Of a stretch of DNA of 64,000 nucleotides, positions 53,878 through 62,605 are shown one piece after another (position 1 is the first letter of the stretch; each line of letters opens with the position of its first letter). The translations under genes were made by a program, and so were the position numbers. The notes under the pieces are model-generated. The model ran no database searches. It was given only the letters and a program-made list of their open reading frames with translations, and was not told the origin of the DNA. The DNA is from Arctic95D-9 sp037190325 (GTDB taxonomy: Bacteria; Verrucomicrobiota; Verrucomicrobiia; Verrucomicrobiales; DEV007), in the NCBI GenBank assembly GCA_037190325.1, contig JBBCIU010000004.1:135456-199455 (forward strand), given 5' to 3'.

Positions 53878-54834
53878 ATGAGCAAAACCTCTTACTGGTC
53901 AATTACGGAACTTTTCCCCCGATTCGATTCGACTCATCTCAACATGTTTCGTTCGCAATGCAGTAAGAGTGAGAAATCGTTACTTGAATCGATGTTCCAG
54001 GTAGACGAGATTGTTAATCAACAAAGGAGTTCTGAGTTTTTAATTTCGACATCCTTATACTGTCGTCCTCACAATCCCGGCGCCCCTCGCATAGATCCAA
54101 TAACAGTGGAAACTCTAAAACTCCCACACCAAGGAGTTAGAAACGGGCGATCATGGTGGGATACTTATCTACAGCCACTCATCCGAGATATCAGTCGGAT
54201 TAAACCTCCGTGGGTTCTTCGTATCCACTTATCGGCTGAACTCTACTTTCTCATTCCCCTCCTCAGGCATCAACGTGTGGAATTCTGGATCATGAATCAC
54301 CCTTCGGAGAATACCGTTCCCGGGATGCTTTGGCGCTACCTTCCGCTGGAGGAGGGCACCAATTTGGTGGCCAGAGGCACTGACTCTCTTTGGCCGGACC
54401 AACAGTATTGGGCATCAGCAACACAGATGCTAAAGGGGCCCTGTCGATTTTATCGTAATTTCTTCCCTACTGACATGGATCGGATATTTCTTGTTTATCG
54501 TTCAATCCCTGGTCCACTGGTAGTGCGGCAGGGGTTAAAGCTTCCGTTTATCGAATATGCGAAAGCGTGGATCTGGTTTCAATGGAATGATTTGTGGCCC
54601 AGAACAGCCTCAACGCCTCCAGGTAATGAAATGCGGCCTAAATTTGGATTAAGCCACTGGGCAAAATACGGACAAGACGAACAATTCTTGAGTCATTGGC
54701 TTTACTACATTGCTTGCGAGGAGGGTCTCTATACCGTTACAAGCGGGAACAATAAAAGTGAAATTTTCAAATATGACCGGAATTATGTCAAATCCAGGTC
54801 GGAGCATTCTATGTTTATCGAATGGATGCCTTAA
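53878..54834 (+). CDS. Orphan hypothetical protein of the glycan island
   Basis: A 318-residue protein of low GC, with no signal peptide or membrane helix, and rich in aromatic residues, Trp especially (for example YAKAWIWFQWNDLWPRT). I recognise no family. The position between a pyruvyl transferase and IS remnants suggests a glycan-related or acquired function. A stem-loop lies 25 bases past its stop. An intact 318-codon frame in AT-rich sequence is unlikely by chance. Confidence 0.6.
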   Translation: MSKTSYWSITELFPRFDSTHLNMFRSQCSKSEKSLLESMFQVDEIVNQQRSSEFLISTSLYCRPHNPGAPRIDPITVETLKLPHQGVRNGRSWWDTYLQPLIRDISRIKPPWVLRIHLSAELYFLIPLLRHQRVEFWIMNHPSENTVPGMLWRYLPLEEGTNLVARGTDSLWPDQQYWASATQMLKGPCRFYRNFFPTDMDRIFLVYRSIPGPLVVRQGLKLPFIEYAKAWIWFQWNDLWPRTASTPPGNEMRPKFGLSHWAKYGQDEQFLSHWLYYIACEEGLYTVTSGNNKSEIFKYDRNYVKSRSEHSMFIEWMP

Positions 54835-54858
54835 CCATACCGATATTCAATTCCCCCT

Positions 54859-54876
54859 CCCCCAAAGAATTGGGGG
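54859..54876. terminator. Stem-loop after the 318-residue gene
   Basis: CCCCCAA (54859-54865) pairs with TTGGGGG (54870-54876) with an AGAA tetraloop, 25 bases after the stop. No T-run, so it may be a processed or partial terminator. Confidence 0.4.
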
Positions 54877-54919
54877 GCTGACGCCAGGTATTAATGGTAG
54901 ATCAGAAACCCTCTCACAA

Positions 54920-55060
54920 ATGTCTGAGTGATACCAAAACACAGCCGATGGAATAATGCGGTGAAGTTTTCGGCATAGCGTTTGCACCGGACAACGAGGT
55001 ATACAGAGCAGACAGTCTCTCTCACTCGGTGGTTCTCTCGGAGGTGTTTGGTTTATGCAG
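54920..55060 (-). pseudogene. C-terminal remnant of an IS5-family transposase
   Basis: The reverse strand reads LRENHRVRETVC then VYLVVRCKRYAENFTALFH, resembling the final helical part of IS5-type transposases (RVERTxxW...RRLVVRxERxAENF). Nothing upstream of it survives. The fragment sits in a region of about 310 bases with no intact gene. Confidence 0.5.
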
Positions 55061-55147
55061 CAGAGGGAGAGGTTTCTGTCGATAATTTTTCAATGGCGAC
55101 AGGATGAGTTTGCGTCCACCTTCGAAGGCTTGGAGGAGCGTCCTCCT

Positions 55148-55600
55148 TGTAAGTGCTCCCTGAGATTTGGACAACCATTGATGTTAATCAGGCTGCCTGC
55201 TTGTAGCTCCTGGTGGTATTGGGTGGGGTGAGGGTAGTTGAGGGATTTGTGAGGCCTTCGGGTGCTGCATCGATCCAGGCCGGACGGCGATTCCGGGCGT
55301 GGTCGTTGGACTGGAAGCACCACGCCCAGCAGAGCTCCTCCTTGACGGTCTTGTTGAAATGGTAAGCATCGAGAAAAGCTGAGGGGTGTTGGGCAGATGG
55401 GCGTGGGAGAGGTAATGGTAGGCTCGGACGGTGGCTTTCTTGATGGTTCGGTTCATGCGTTCGAATTGACCGTTGGTCCAAGGGCGGTTGGGCTTGGTCA
55501 GGCGGTGATCGATGCCGCGGCGTGCGCACTCGAGTTCGAAGGCATGGTCACGGAATATTTCCCCTCGCGCAAGGCCTCGCATATATCAGCAGCGGCTCAA
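55148..55600 (-). pseudogene. Chimeric IS3-like/IS481-like transposase remnant
   Basis: At 55148-55176 the sequence TGTAAGTGCTCCCTGAGATT (continuing TGGACAACC) is a copy of the right terminal repeat of the IS3 element at 55849-57345. Reading leftward on the reverse strand, an IS481-like core (RLTKPNRPWTNGQFERMNRT, about 55440-55510) passes directly into an IS3-type end (KEELCWAWCFQSNDHAR), matching FKEELCWTRRFQSIDHAR of the intact IS3 copy. Two families have been spliced within one reading stretch, with frameshifts on either side. Confidence 0.65.
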
Positions 55601-56067
55601 CGGGAGTTGCCGAGGGTGGTGAAATGGGTCTGTAAGCTTCCCGTCAAATTGAACATTTCAGACTGAGAATTCGGGGGCGGCTTTTCGGTTGGTTTGCTGT
55701 TGGCGGAAAAGGGTTGGTGGGATGTTCCCCAATGATTCGTGCGGATGTCCCTCGTTGTAGCTGATGAGCCATTGGTGGGCATGTTCGAGCACTTCGTTGC
55801 GGAAACCGCGGTTGAAGCGTTCGACGTATCCGTTCTGCATCGGACGACTGGAGCGTCCCCCTCAAGGTTTGGACAAGCCACAAGAATGGCGAGCGATTAA
55901 GTTCTCGCAGGAGCGCCCGGCGAGAGCCGAGCGAAGCGAGTCAGCCTGCCGCAAGGCGGCAGCCCGCAGGGGAAGCAATGGGCCCCGCCCAGGCTCGTCG
56001 GAGCCGGGCGCGGTCGTTTCCGGTGTGCCGGCTCTCGCGTTGAAGCCCAACCCGCCTGTCCACCGCG

Positions 56068-56334
56068 ATGAACAACGAACCCGACGACATCAAACGGTGG
56101 ACGGCCCGCCGCAAGGCCGCCGCCGTCATGGACATCCTCAAGGGCAAAACCACTGCCTCCGAACTGGCCCGCTCCCACGACCTGACGGTGGTCGAGGTCG
56201 AGCAATGGCTCGAGGACTTCGTCTCCATGGGGACGGAGGCCCTGCGTTCCCATCCCCGGGACGCGGAGGCCCGACACAAAGCCGAGAAGAAGGAGCTGCT
56301 CGCCAAGATCGGGGAGCTCACCATGGAGTGGTAG
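56068..56334 (+). pseudogene. IS3 orfA (helix-turn-helix protein), prematurely terminated
   Basis: An 88-residue IS3 OrfA: MNNEPDDIKRWTARRKAAAV at the start, a helix-turn-helix (ASELARSHDLTVVEVEQWL) and GELTMEW before TAG. In another frame, KEVWTIAGDILGKPLPDANS follows about 62 bases later and ends in TGA that overlaps the orfB ATG, as expected for the genuine OrfA end. The intervening 62 bases look like an inserted palindromic sequence, which truncates OrfA. Confidence 0.7.
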
Positions 56335-56452
56335 CGCAGCGGACATAGACAGGGAGCGCAAGCGACCTGCCCGGAGGGCGGCAAAGCCGTCAAAAGGAGG
56401 TCTGGACGATCGCCGGGGACATCCTGGGAAAGCCCCTGCCCGACGCGAACTC

Positions 56453-57305
56453 ATGAACCAGGTTCAACAACGCCTGCTCGCGTCGGGGAAGACGGTTCCC
56501 GTCAGCCGCCTTTGCCGATGGCTCGGTCTACCCCGCTCCACGGCCTACTACCAGCCGAGGGAACGCAAGGCCCGCCCCCTCGACGAGGTTCTCGCCGCGG
56601 AGGATCAGGCGCATCCATCGGGAGGCGCCCCCCTGCGGCGTGCGCGGCACGTGAAGCCGTCTGCGTTTCGGTGAGGGCATCTGGGTCAACCGCAAGAAGG
56701 TCCACCGCCTCATGAAGCTCAAGGGCTGGACCCTGCCGAAGCTACGGACCGGCCACCACCCCCGGGTGGAGGCATCTTGCTCGGTCGCCCCGTCGCCCAA
56801 CCAGCGCTGGGCGACAGACTTGGCCCTGGTTCACTGCGGCAAGGACGGTTGGTGCGTCTTCGTGCCCGTCATCGATTGCTGCACCCGCGAGATCCCCGGC
56901 CACGCCCTGGAACGAACGGGCCGGGCCAAGACCGCGGAACGGGCCTTGGAGGAGGCGCTTCTCAACCGCTTCGGAGCGCTGCGCAACGCTCCTGCGGGCA
57001 TGCTCCTGCGCCACGACAACGGCTTGGTCTTCGGATCGCGCCAGTACAGGGCCGTGGTCAAGGACTACGGTCTCGCCCAGGAATACATCACGCCCTACAC
57101 GCCCCGGCGGAACGGTCTTTGCGAGCGCTTCATCAAAACCTTCAAGGAGGAGCTCTGCTGGACGCGGCGCTTCCAGTCCATCGACCACGCCCGTCTCGCC
57201 GTGCGGGTCTGGATCGACCACTACAACACACGACGGCCCCACCAATCCCTCAACTACCTCACACCCACCCTATACCACGAACAACAATGCAAACTGGCAG
57301 CCTGA
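56453..57305 (+). pseudogene. IS3 orfB (DDE transposase), frameshifted
   Basis: OrfB begins MNQVQQRLLASGKTVPVSRL (56453) and runs to about 56600, then the frame changes; the rest, FGEGIWVNRKKVHRLMKLKG onward, reads in a different frame to 57305. The catalytic residues lie in WATDLALV, RHDNGLVFGS and the Glu of NGLCERFIKTFKEE, so the DDE triad itself survives. The ~100-base stretch between 56600 and 56700 carries the damage, including a stop. Confidence 0.75.
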
Positions 57306-57685
57306 ATAAGATCAAAGGTTGTCCAAATCTCAGGGGAGCACTACACGACCCGGCTGGATTTGCTTTTCTTCATGGCTCGGTATCGGATCTGCCTGTCCGA
57401 ATCCTCTCATTTCGTTCTGTTCAGGGCGAGGAAAGTCTACAATTCCAGGCTGACCTCAGGCACCCACAACCCAAGCAATGGGCGGTGAAGGCCCGTATTT
57501 TGGACTCTTTGTCTGTGAAATGAGGCTTAAGAGTAATCGGAAAACTCTTCACCGCAAATGACCACTGCCAAAAGCATCCTTCGATTCGTCCCAAAATCTT
57601 CCAGGCACGCGAACGCTCGATATGAGTTGCCGTTTTAACAAGCTGCCAGACCCTTATTGCGAGTGTTCCAGTAACTGGGTGCACC

Positions 57686-58507
57686 TTAGAAATTCTTTCG
57701 AGCGTTTTCGATCGCTTCAAAAAGATCGGAGCGAGATTGCGCAGCCAGTTCTTTACGCCGCTTTTCAGCTACTACATTCCCGTGAAGTTCACCTTCGTAA
57801 AACGAATCATGGAGATCCAAATATTTCGCCGCTACGCCGAGAATGGGATTGCGCCCGGAGCCTACGAAAACGACAGGGGTGCCAAAAGCAATGCAAGGCA
57901 AGACAGTCAGCGGTTGCGTAGTAATGACTAATGATGCTCGTTGATATATTTCTAGTACCTCGACAGTGCGATTCCGGACATACTGAGGGTGAGTATTGGG
58001 CGATACCCGTTGAGTTAGTTTAATCGTATCGGGTGGCAGCCTAAACTCCTTAGGCACATCGACAGCGACAACGGGACCACCGGGATCGGAAGCAACCCAA
58101 CGTTCTAATCCTAACGTTGGACAACGATTTAAACGCGCTGCTATCTTTTTTCTCTTAAAGTAGTTCAGAGTAAGCAAATCCCGGCATCCGATCGGTTGCC
58201 ACTTCCGAAAATGCTCTACATGGGACACTGTGAAATTACAAGATGAAATCCAGTGGAGGCCGATATAAGCCATGGCAACAGTCTCTGAAGGGAGGAATTC
58301 ACATTCACGAAATCCCCAAGCTCCGGATGCGATGACCACGCACTCACGCGGCTCCCACTGGATGTTATCTTTGTCAGAATAACCATCCACCCGGCCAACA
58401 ATCTTTTCCACGGCAAAAGCCAACATGTCGTCTCCAAGATCGGATCCCCCTGAACTGAAAGTCGCATGAATAGGCAGCAAAGGGTTGATAAGTGGAGTAG
58501 TCTTCAT
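57686..58507 (-). CDS. Polysaccharide pyruvyl transferase family protein (short)
   Basis: A 273-residue protein. The N-terminal loop is SGGSDLGDDMLAFAVE (the GD loop), the RD motif is CRDLLTLNYF, and the late motif ASLVITTQPLTVLPCIAFGT corresponds to the family's ADLVIT...RLH...A region, with the expected His replaced. So it is a divergent member and its activity is uncertain. It faces the IS3 remnants and lies on the strand opposite the other pyruvyl transferase. GC is low. Confidence 0.68.
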   Translation of the reverse strand: MKTTPLINPLLPIHATFSSGGSDLGDDMLAFAVEKIVGRVDGYSDKDNIQWEPRECVVIASGAWGFRECEFLPSETVAMAYIGLHWISSCNFTVSHVEHFRKWQPIGCRDLLTLNYFKRKKIAARLNRCPTLGLERWVASDPGGPVVAVDVPKEFRLPPDTIKLTQRVSPNTHPQYVRNRTVEVLEIYQRASLVITTQPLTVLPCIAFGTPVVFVGSGRNPILGVAAKYLDLHDSFYEGELHGNVVAEKRRKELAAQSRSDLFEAIENARKNF

Positions 58508-58941
58508 TGAAGTTGTTCGTAAAGCTGAGTAGATACAGGAGGGGCGAGCTTACCGTAGAAGAAAAGGACGTATAGGCGAGATCTCGGGAGGGTGTGCCGT
58601 CCGCGCATCTGACCATTCACTAACGAGGGAAGAGTTGTACTAGGTTAATGTAATATATCGCAAGTGTGAATCGTTGAAAAGCTCCTCAGTTTCGTCGTTT
58701 TCTTCTGAAAGAAAGCGTTTTCCCTGCCAAGAGATCCGGAACCGCGGTGAGTTCTTAAGCCATAAAAAAGCCTCCAATGCAATCTTCGCAAAGCCTTTTG
58801 ACACATCCGTTTGGATGCCTCGTAAATCGGACCCTGCTGCGAGCAAATTTCGACTTGGGCAACATCCGTCTCGCCAGCTGATCAAAGGCTATCCGCATAT
58901 TCAAGGCAATGATTTCGTCGGTTGCAAGATTTACGCAGGGG
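58508..58941. other. 434-base gap in the glycan island with broken coding traces
   Basis: A short reverse-strand frame (58640-58885, starting TTG, 81 residues, with KGFAKIALEAFLWLKNSPRF) is possible but matches nothing known; its frame is closed by a stop two codons upstream of the start. A second frame offset by one reads MRIAFDQLARRMLPKSKFAR. Either a tiny gene or debris of a larger one; I do not call it. Confidence 0.35.
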
Positions 58942-61248
58942 TCATTTCGAAGACCGCACAGTCGTTCTCATCGTTAGAGCCAGCAACTCCTTCTGGGACG
59001 CGGCTTCTGACAAGGGCGCTCGGAGTGTTGACGTGCAGTGGCCGTTGCAGGCCCCATTCTCATCCTCCCCGATGCGCCTAAGGTCTTCGAAGACTGCCTT
59101 GGCGACGCGTGCGGCTGATATACCAACAAGCTCCGAACAAGATTCATGACAAGAGTTCGTATATCCTCGGTCCGGCCGAAACCGGCATCCCCGACATTCC
59201 CCCTCAGCGAAAATACTAACGATGGATGGCGCGCACTCAAAAAGAAACGCGGAGGGCAATTGGGCATGAATCACGTAGGCGCGCACGCCAAGCAAACCAC
59301 AAAGATGTGAGATACCGCTATCCAAACCAATGGCAAATTCAGCCTCCAGAAGCAAATTGCAAATCGTAGAAGGATCGAGATCAATGAGCCACGCTGCGTT
59401 GCTCTTTCCAAACGTTTCTACGATTTGCTTCTCTTGATCCCGAGTTCCGAGCACCACCACTTGATAGCCCTCATTTTCCAAAATATGAGTGAGACGGATC
59501 CAGTGGCTGTGCGCCCAATCCCGAGTTGCGTGGGCAGCAAATGGAGAAAATATAACATAGCGGGAAAACTCCACAACCGATTCATGCGAGAAAGTGTTGA
59601 TAAAGTCCGGACGGCTCGCAATGCAATCCGGATGAACGAGTCCTGCATACCATTTCAGCTTCGAGTCCGAATGTTTGTGCGAAAGATCATTCCGGAGCCC
59701 GAGATCCACACGCTCGAACTGATCCGCATCGATGGGCATTGCCTCTTCTATCGACAAGCCTGGATGGCATGCGCGGGCAAGCCAACCTGCATTTCTGGAG
59801 ATGAATAAAACCTCATTAAAAAGTTTAGTTGCACCAACAGCTGCATAAAGGCTATGAATATGATCACCAATCCCTGGTGTGGTGTTCGTCAAGAGAAGCC
59901 GGCTGGGATTACCGGACTTACGCCTCTTGAATTTGGGCGCTGGCCGCCGCACAGGAAAGAGTTCAGAGACCGGACACATTTGCACCGGGCGATAGGTGTC
60001 ACGCTCTCCGAGCGCCCCCTCCCAACAACTTGAGCGAAGATCAAGCCGAGGTCTCATAATCACCTCGATGTTTTTATCGCCGTGGAGACGGAGAAAATCT
60101 CCTCGAACGCCCTTTACAACATCCCAGTACCAGATCCCCAAAGTTTCGAGCCCCTTGACATGGCCGTTTTGGGTAAACCAAATCTCGTCGCCTTGGTGTC
60201 GGATGTCCTCTTCGATCGCTTCCGTACCGCCTTTCACGACTTTGGAGGAATTCGAACGATCGTGGGGCAAAGAAAAAGACCGATTTCGCATTCCAAACAC
60301 ATTGTCAGTTGTAGTGATGCGCATGTTACGGAGTTTGCCCGCGCCAGCAATGAGCCAGTCGCGCCCGAGGACTGACCTTAGAACCATTTTTTGAATTGGC
60401 GAAGCACTTTGGGGAAGGCCATGGATTCGTCCGTCCCATTGTGAACGGAGTTCGTCCAAGAATTTTCGACAGAGGGGCTCATGGAAAAAGCCTGCCACGG
60501 ATGGATTGGGGCCGAAAAGTTGCCATTTAAGGATGTTTCGGTGTTGAAAGACGCGACGTCCTTCGAAATCGTGTTGGCACATGACACCCCCGTTTTTTGG
60601 ACCGCCTGCGGCCGTTAGAAGCTCAACCTTTGTGTTTGGCATAGCAAAGCTGTGCCGAAACTTGTGGAACGCAAAGCGAAAGGTGTCCTTGTCACCCCAT
60701 AGGTGTTTGTAGTAGATCGAGGCCTCATAATTCATTTCCAGGGTGAACCGCAACGCCTCAAGAAAATCGTTTTTACGTAAGAGGATCTGGCCGCTCTCAA
60801 ACTCCCACTCGTCGCGGGGATAGAGGTCTAACATCTCCCAAACTGCGCTGTAGGGGGACGATCTTCGCAGATCCGGCCAGAAAACCGCTCCCTTGTCAAT
60901 GTATTCCGGACAATCAAAAAGATAAGAAGGGTCCATAACCACGAAGTTGTCCGAATCGAGATAAAGCAGTTCGTCGAAATCCGAATATAAAATAGCAAAG
61001 GGCTTGAGAGCCCAGCCTACCGGTGGCGGAAGATCCCTGGAGATTGCGTTTTCGCGTGCCGATCTGAAAACGGCCCCGAGATTTTTGAAGAGAGCAACAG
61101 ATCGCTCATCGACTTCAGATTCGTCCTGAAACCAAATCTCAACAGGAAGCAGGCAACCATGATGACGCAATAAGCGAAGCGCAATGTACGCGTTAGTAAT
61201 ATATATCACTCCACCGGCGCACATGACAATTCCTCGTTTCTGGTTCAT
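58942..61248 (-). CDS. Two-domain glycosyltransferase: GT71-like (alpha-mannosyl) plus GT9-like (heptosyl)
   Basis: A 768-residue protein. Residues 1-330 resemble the fungal MNN1/GT71 alpha-1,3-mannosyltransferases: GWALKPFAILYSDFDELLYL followed by DSD (98-100), the metal-binding DxD, and a later FESGQILLRKNDFLEAL. About 460-735 is a GT9 domain (ADP-heptose transferase type): LLTNTTPGIGDHIHSLYAA at its start, and IGLDSGISHLCGLLGV near its end, then a Cys-rich tail (GECRGCRFRPDRG and NSCHESC) seen in several GT9 proteins. Such a fusion would add two sugars in succession to a surface glycan. It starts with an ATG at 61248. Confidence 0.82.
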   Translation of the reverse strand: MNQKRGIVMCAGGVIYITNAYIALRLLRHHGCLLPVEIWFQDESEVDERSVALFKNLGAVFRSARENAISRDLPPPVGWALKPFAILYSDFDELLYLDSDNFVVMDPSYLFDCPEYIDKGAVFWPDLRRSSPYSAVWEMLDLYPRDEWEFESGQILLRKNDFLEALRFTLEMNYEASIYYKHLWGDKDTFRFAFHKFRHSFAMPNTKVELLTAAGGPKNGGVMCQHDFEGRRVFQHRNILKWQLFGPNPSVAGFFHEPLCRKFLDELRSQWDGRIHGLPQSASPIQKMVLRSVLGRDWLIAGAGKLRNMRITTTDNVFGMRNRSFSLPHDRSNSSKVVKGGTEAIEEDIRHQGDEIWFTQNGHVKGLETLGIWYWDVVKGVRGDFLRLHGDKNIEVIMRPRLDLRSSCWEGALGERDTYRPVQMCPVSELFPVRRPAPKFKRRKSGNPSRLLLTNTTPGIGDHIHSLYAAVGATKLFNEVLFISRNAGWLARACHPGLSIEEAMPIDADQFERVDLGLRNDLSHKHSDSKLKWYAGLVHPDCIASRPDFINTFSHESVVEFSRYVIFSPFAAHATRDWAHSHWIRLTHILENEGYQVVVLGTRDQEKQIVETFGKSNAAWLIDLDPSTICNLLLEAEFAIGLDSGISHLCGLLGVRAYVIHAQLPSAFLFECAPSIVSIFAEGECRGCRFRPDRGYTNSCHESCSELVGISAARVAKAVFEDLRRIGEDENGACNGHCTSTLRAPLSEAASQKELLALTMRTTVRSSK

Positions 61249-61555
61249 AAATGTGTATGCAATAATCTCAATTGGGGTTCATGAAATTCCGCGTTTGGCC
61301 TTACAATGATATGAATCGTCGGTAACCGCAGCAATGCAAAGGAAACCAGGTGCAAACAAATTCCAAAAAAGATGCCATTGATCGTTCAACGAGGATCCAT
61401 GCCGAACGGGACTCGCCTCGGCACCAGGTCGGACACTTTGAGAAGTAAGGCTGGAGTCGTCCAGTCCGGCAGGACATTGCAGAGACCGAAAGCATACATT
61501 CAATCCTCGAAGTAGCACTTGGGGATGGGGGCATGAAATTATCCCCCGCGAAAAT
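61249..61555. other. 307-base intergenic region with no recognised gene
   Basis: Spacer between the protease and the glycosyltransferase. Open frames on the reverse strand show no family resemblance. Nothing functional is identified beyond the unseen promoter of the glycosyltransferase gene. Confidence 0.4.
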
Positions 61556-62545
61556 TTAAGCACCGCTCTCCACCGCGCCCCTGGATTCATTAATTGCTTC
61601 GTTTAAGATATCCTTGTTGATTCCACATGCGCGATTATACAAAAGTCTTCCCATGACGCCATTTGTTCCGGTATGAATTCCGACCAGTTCACCCTCAACA
61701 TTAATCACCGGGCCTCCGCTGTCACCTTTTTTTAAGAAACCATCTTCCGAATTAAAATATAGGGTATAAAAGAGGTCTGTCTGTGCTCGCGCCAGAACCG
61801 CCCTGACTCTGCGGCCGGTGATATTGAGATTTCCCGATCTTCCAATGGGACTTCCAAAGCACATGATCGCCTCTCCAAGGGCCACCTTCTCCTTCGCTAG
61901 TCTAAAATGCGACCGTACTTGGAAGGGAGCTTTCACTAAGGCCAAATCATCTGCCTTCCATATTTTAATAACTTTCAATGGAATGAGTATTATCGAATCA
62001 AAGTCCTTCAGTTTTTCCTGAATCATCCGATACTCATTGTTGTCGACCGGGCCCTGAATTAATTCCAATCCTTGCTTTTTAATTTCTTGTCTTGTGAATA
62101 GTCCACTATCGGGATACGCTCGTCCCACAGTATAGAAAAGAGGGTTGCCAGCGTGGTCTATGTCGATGAACGGGTTATTGAGATTTGCAAGATCAACGGG
62201 AACATAGATTTCACGCTCGGATGCCACGTTGTGAGCCGCTGTAAGACAGTAACCATCAGATGTAACTGGCACAAGCAGTCCACGACCGATTTGCATTCGC
62301 GTTCGGGGGGGGGCGGACTTTCGAGATTGCATTCGTTCCAGAAGACTCTGCAGCGAATTTGATTTCTTTGCAATGTCCGTGGTTGCAGGGCCTTCGTCGA
62401 CAATCAATTGAAGCATGGGAAGTTCAGAAGGAGGATTAAAGTCCTCTGGAAGGGCGGAAATTTCGTTCCTCTGCGAACACATTAGCGCAATAAATGCGAC
62501 GCTAGACGCGCAAATTATGAAACCAATGCTTTTGGTGCGCTTCAT
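61556..62545 (-). CDS. Trypsin-like serine protease (S1C-like), exported
   Basis: A 329-residue protein with the catalytic triad His105 (LTAAHNV), Asp200 (DDLALVKA) and Ser276 (KKGDSGGPVINVEG). An N-terminal hydrophobic signal (MKRTKSIGFIICASSVAFIALMC) exports it, and Cys23 could be a lipidation site although the lipobox is imperfect. No PDZ domain follows, unlike DegP. The ATG at 62545 is preferred to a start 18 codons upstream. It lies between two mobile-element remnants in the island, with no partner substrate evident. Confidence 0.82.
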   Translation of the reverse strand: MKRTKSIGFIICASSVAFIALMCSQRNEISALPEDFNPPSELPMLQLIVDEGPATTDIAKKSNSLQSLLERMQSRKSAPPRTRMQIGRGLLVPVTSDGYCLTAAHNVASEREIYVPVDLANLNNPFIDIDHAGNPLFYTVGRAYPDSGLFTRQEIKKQGLELIQGPVDNNEYRMIQEKLKDFDSIILIPLKVIKIWKADDLALVKAPFQVRSHFRLAKEKVALGEAIMCFGSPIGRSGNLNITGRRVRAVLARAQTDLFYTLYFNSEDGFLKKGDSGGPVINVEGELVGIHTGTNGVMGRLLYNRACGINKDILNEAINESRGAVESGA

Positions 62546-62605
62546 TTTTTGTTTGTAATGCAGAGGGCGCGCTGAAACAGCAAAGTTGCAGTTCTTCATA
62601 GAACT

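Larger units (their letters stand above)
55849..57345 (+). mobile_element. IS3-family insertion sequence (inner), degenerate
   Basis: About 1.5 kb. The ends are TGGAGCGTCCCCCTCAAGGT on the left and, inverted, TGTAGTGCTCCCCTGAGATT on the right, both continuing TTTGGACAA or TTGGACAA. CGAC flanks both sides (55845-55848 and 57346-57349), consistent with a four-base target duplication. It carries an orfA and a disrupted orfB. A third copy of its right end lies at 55148. It interrupts the outer IS3 remnant, so it was the later insertion. Confidence 0.8.
55631..57441 (-). mobile_element. Truncated IS3-family element (outer), interrupted by a second IS3
   Basis: Left end TGTAAGCTTCCCGTCAAATT (from 55631) resembles the inverted right end, TGTAGACTTTCCTCGCCCTG (ending 57441). 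On the reverse strand an orfA start (MKKSKSSR, ATG at 57373-57371) remains on one side and an orfB C-terminus (MQNGYVERFNRGFRNEVLEH and further, 55658-55840) on the other. Most of the transposase between them is missing. The inner IS3 element (55849-57345) sits in between. Confidence 0.55.

Noticed and set aside
58640..58885. An 81-residue reverse-strand open frame between two glycan genes
   Set aside because: It starts with TTG, is closed by a stop two codons upstream, lacks a ribosome-binding site and matches no family.
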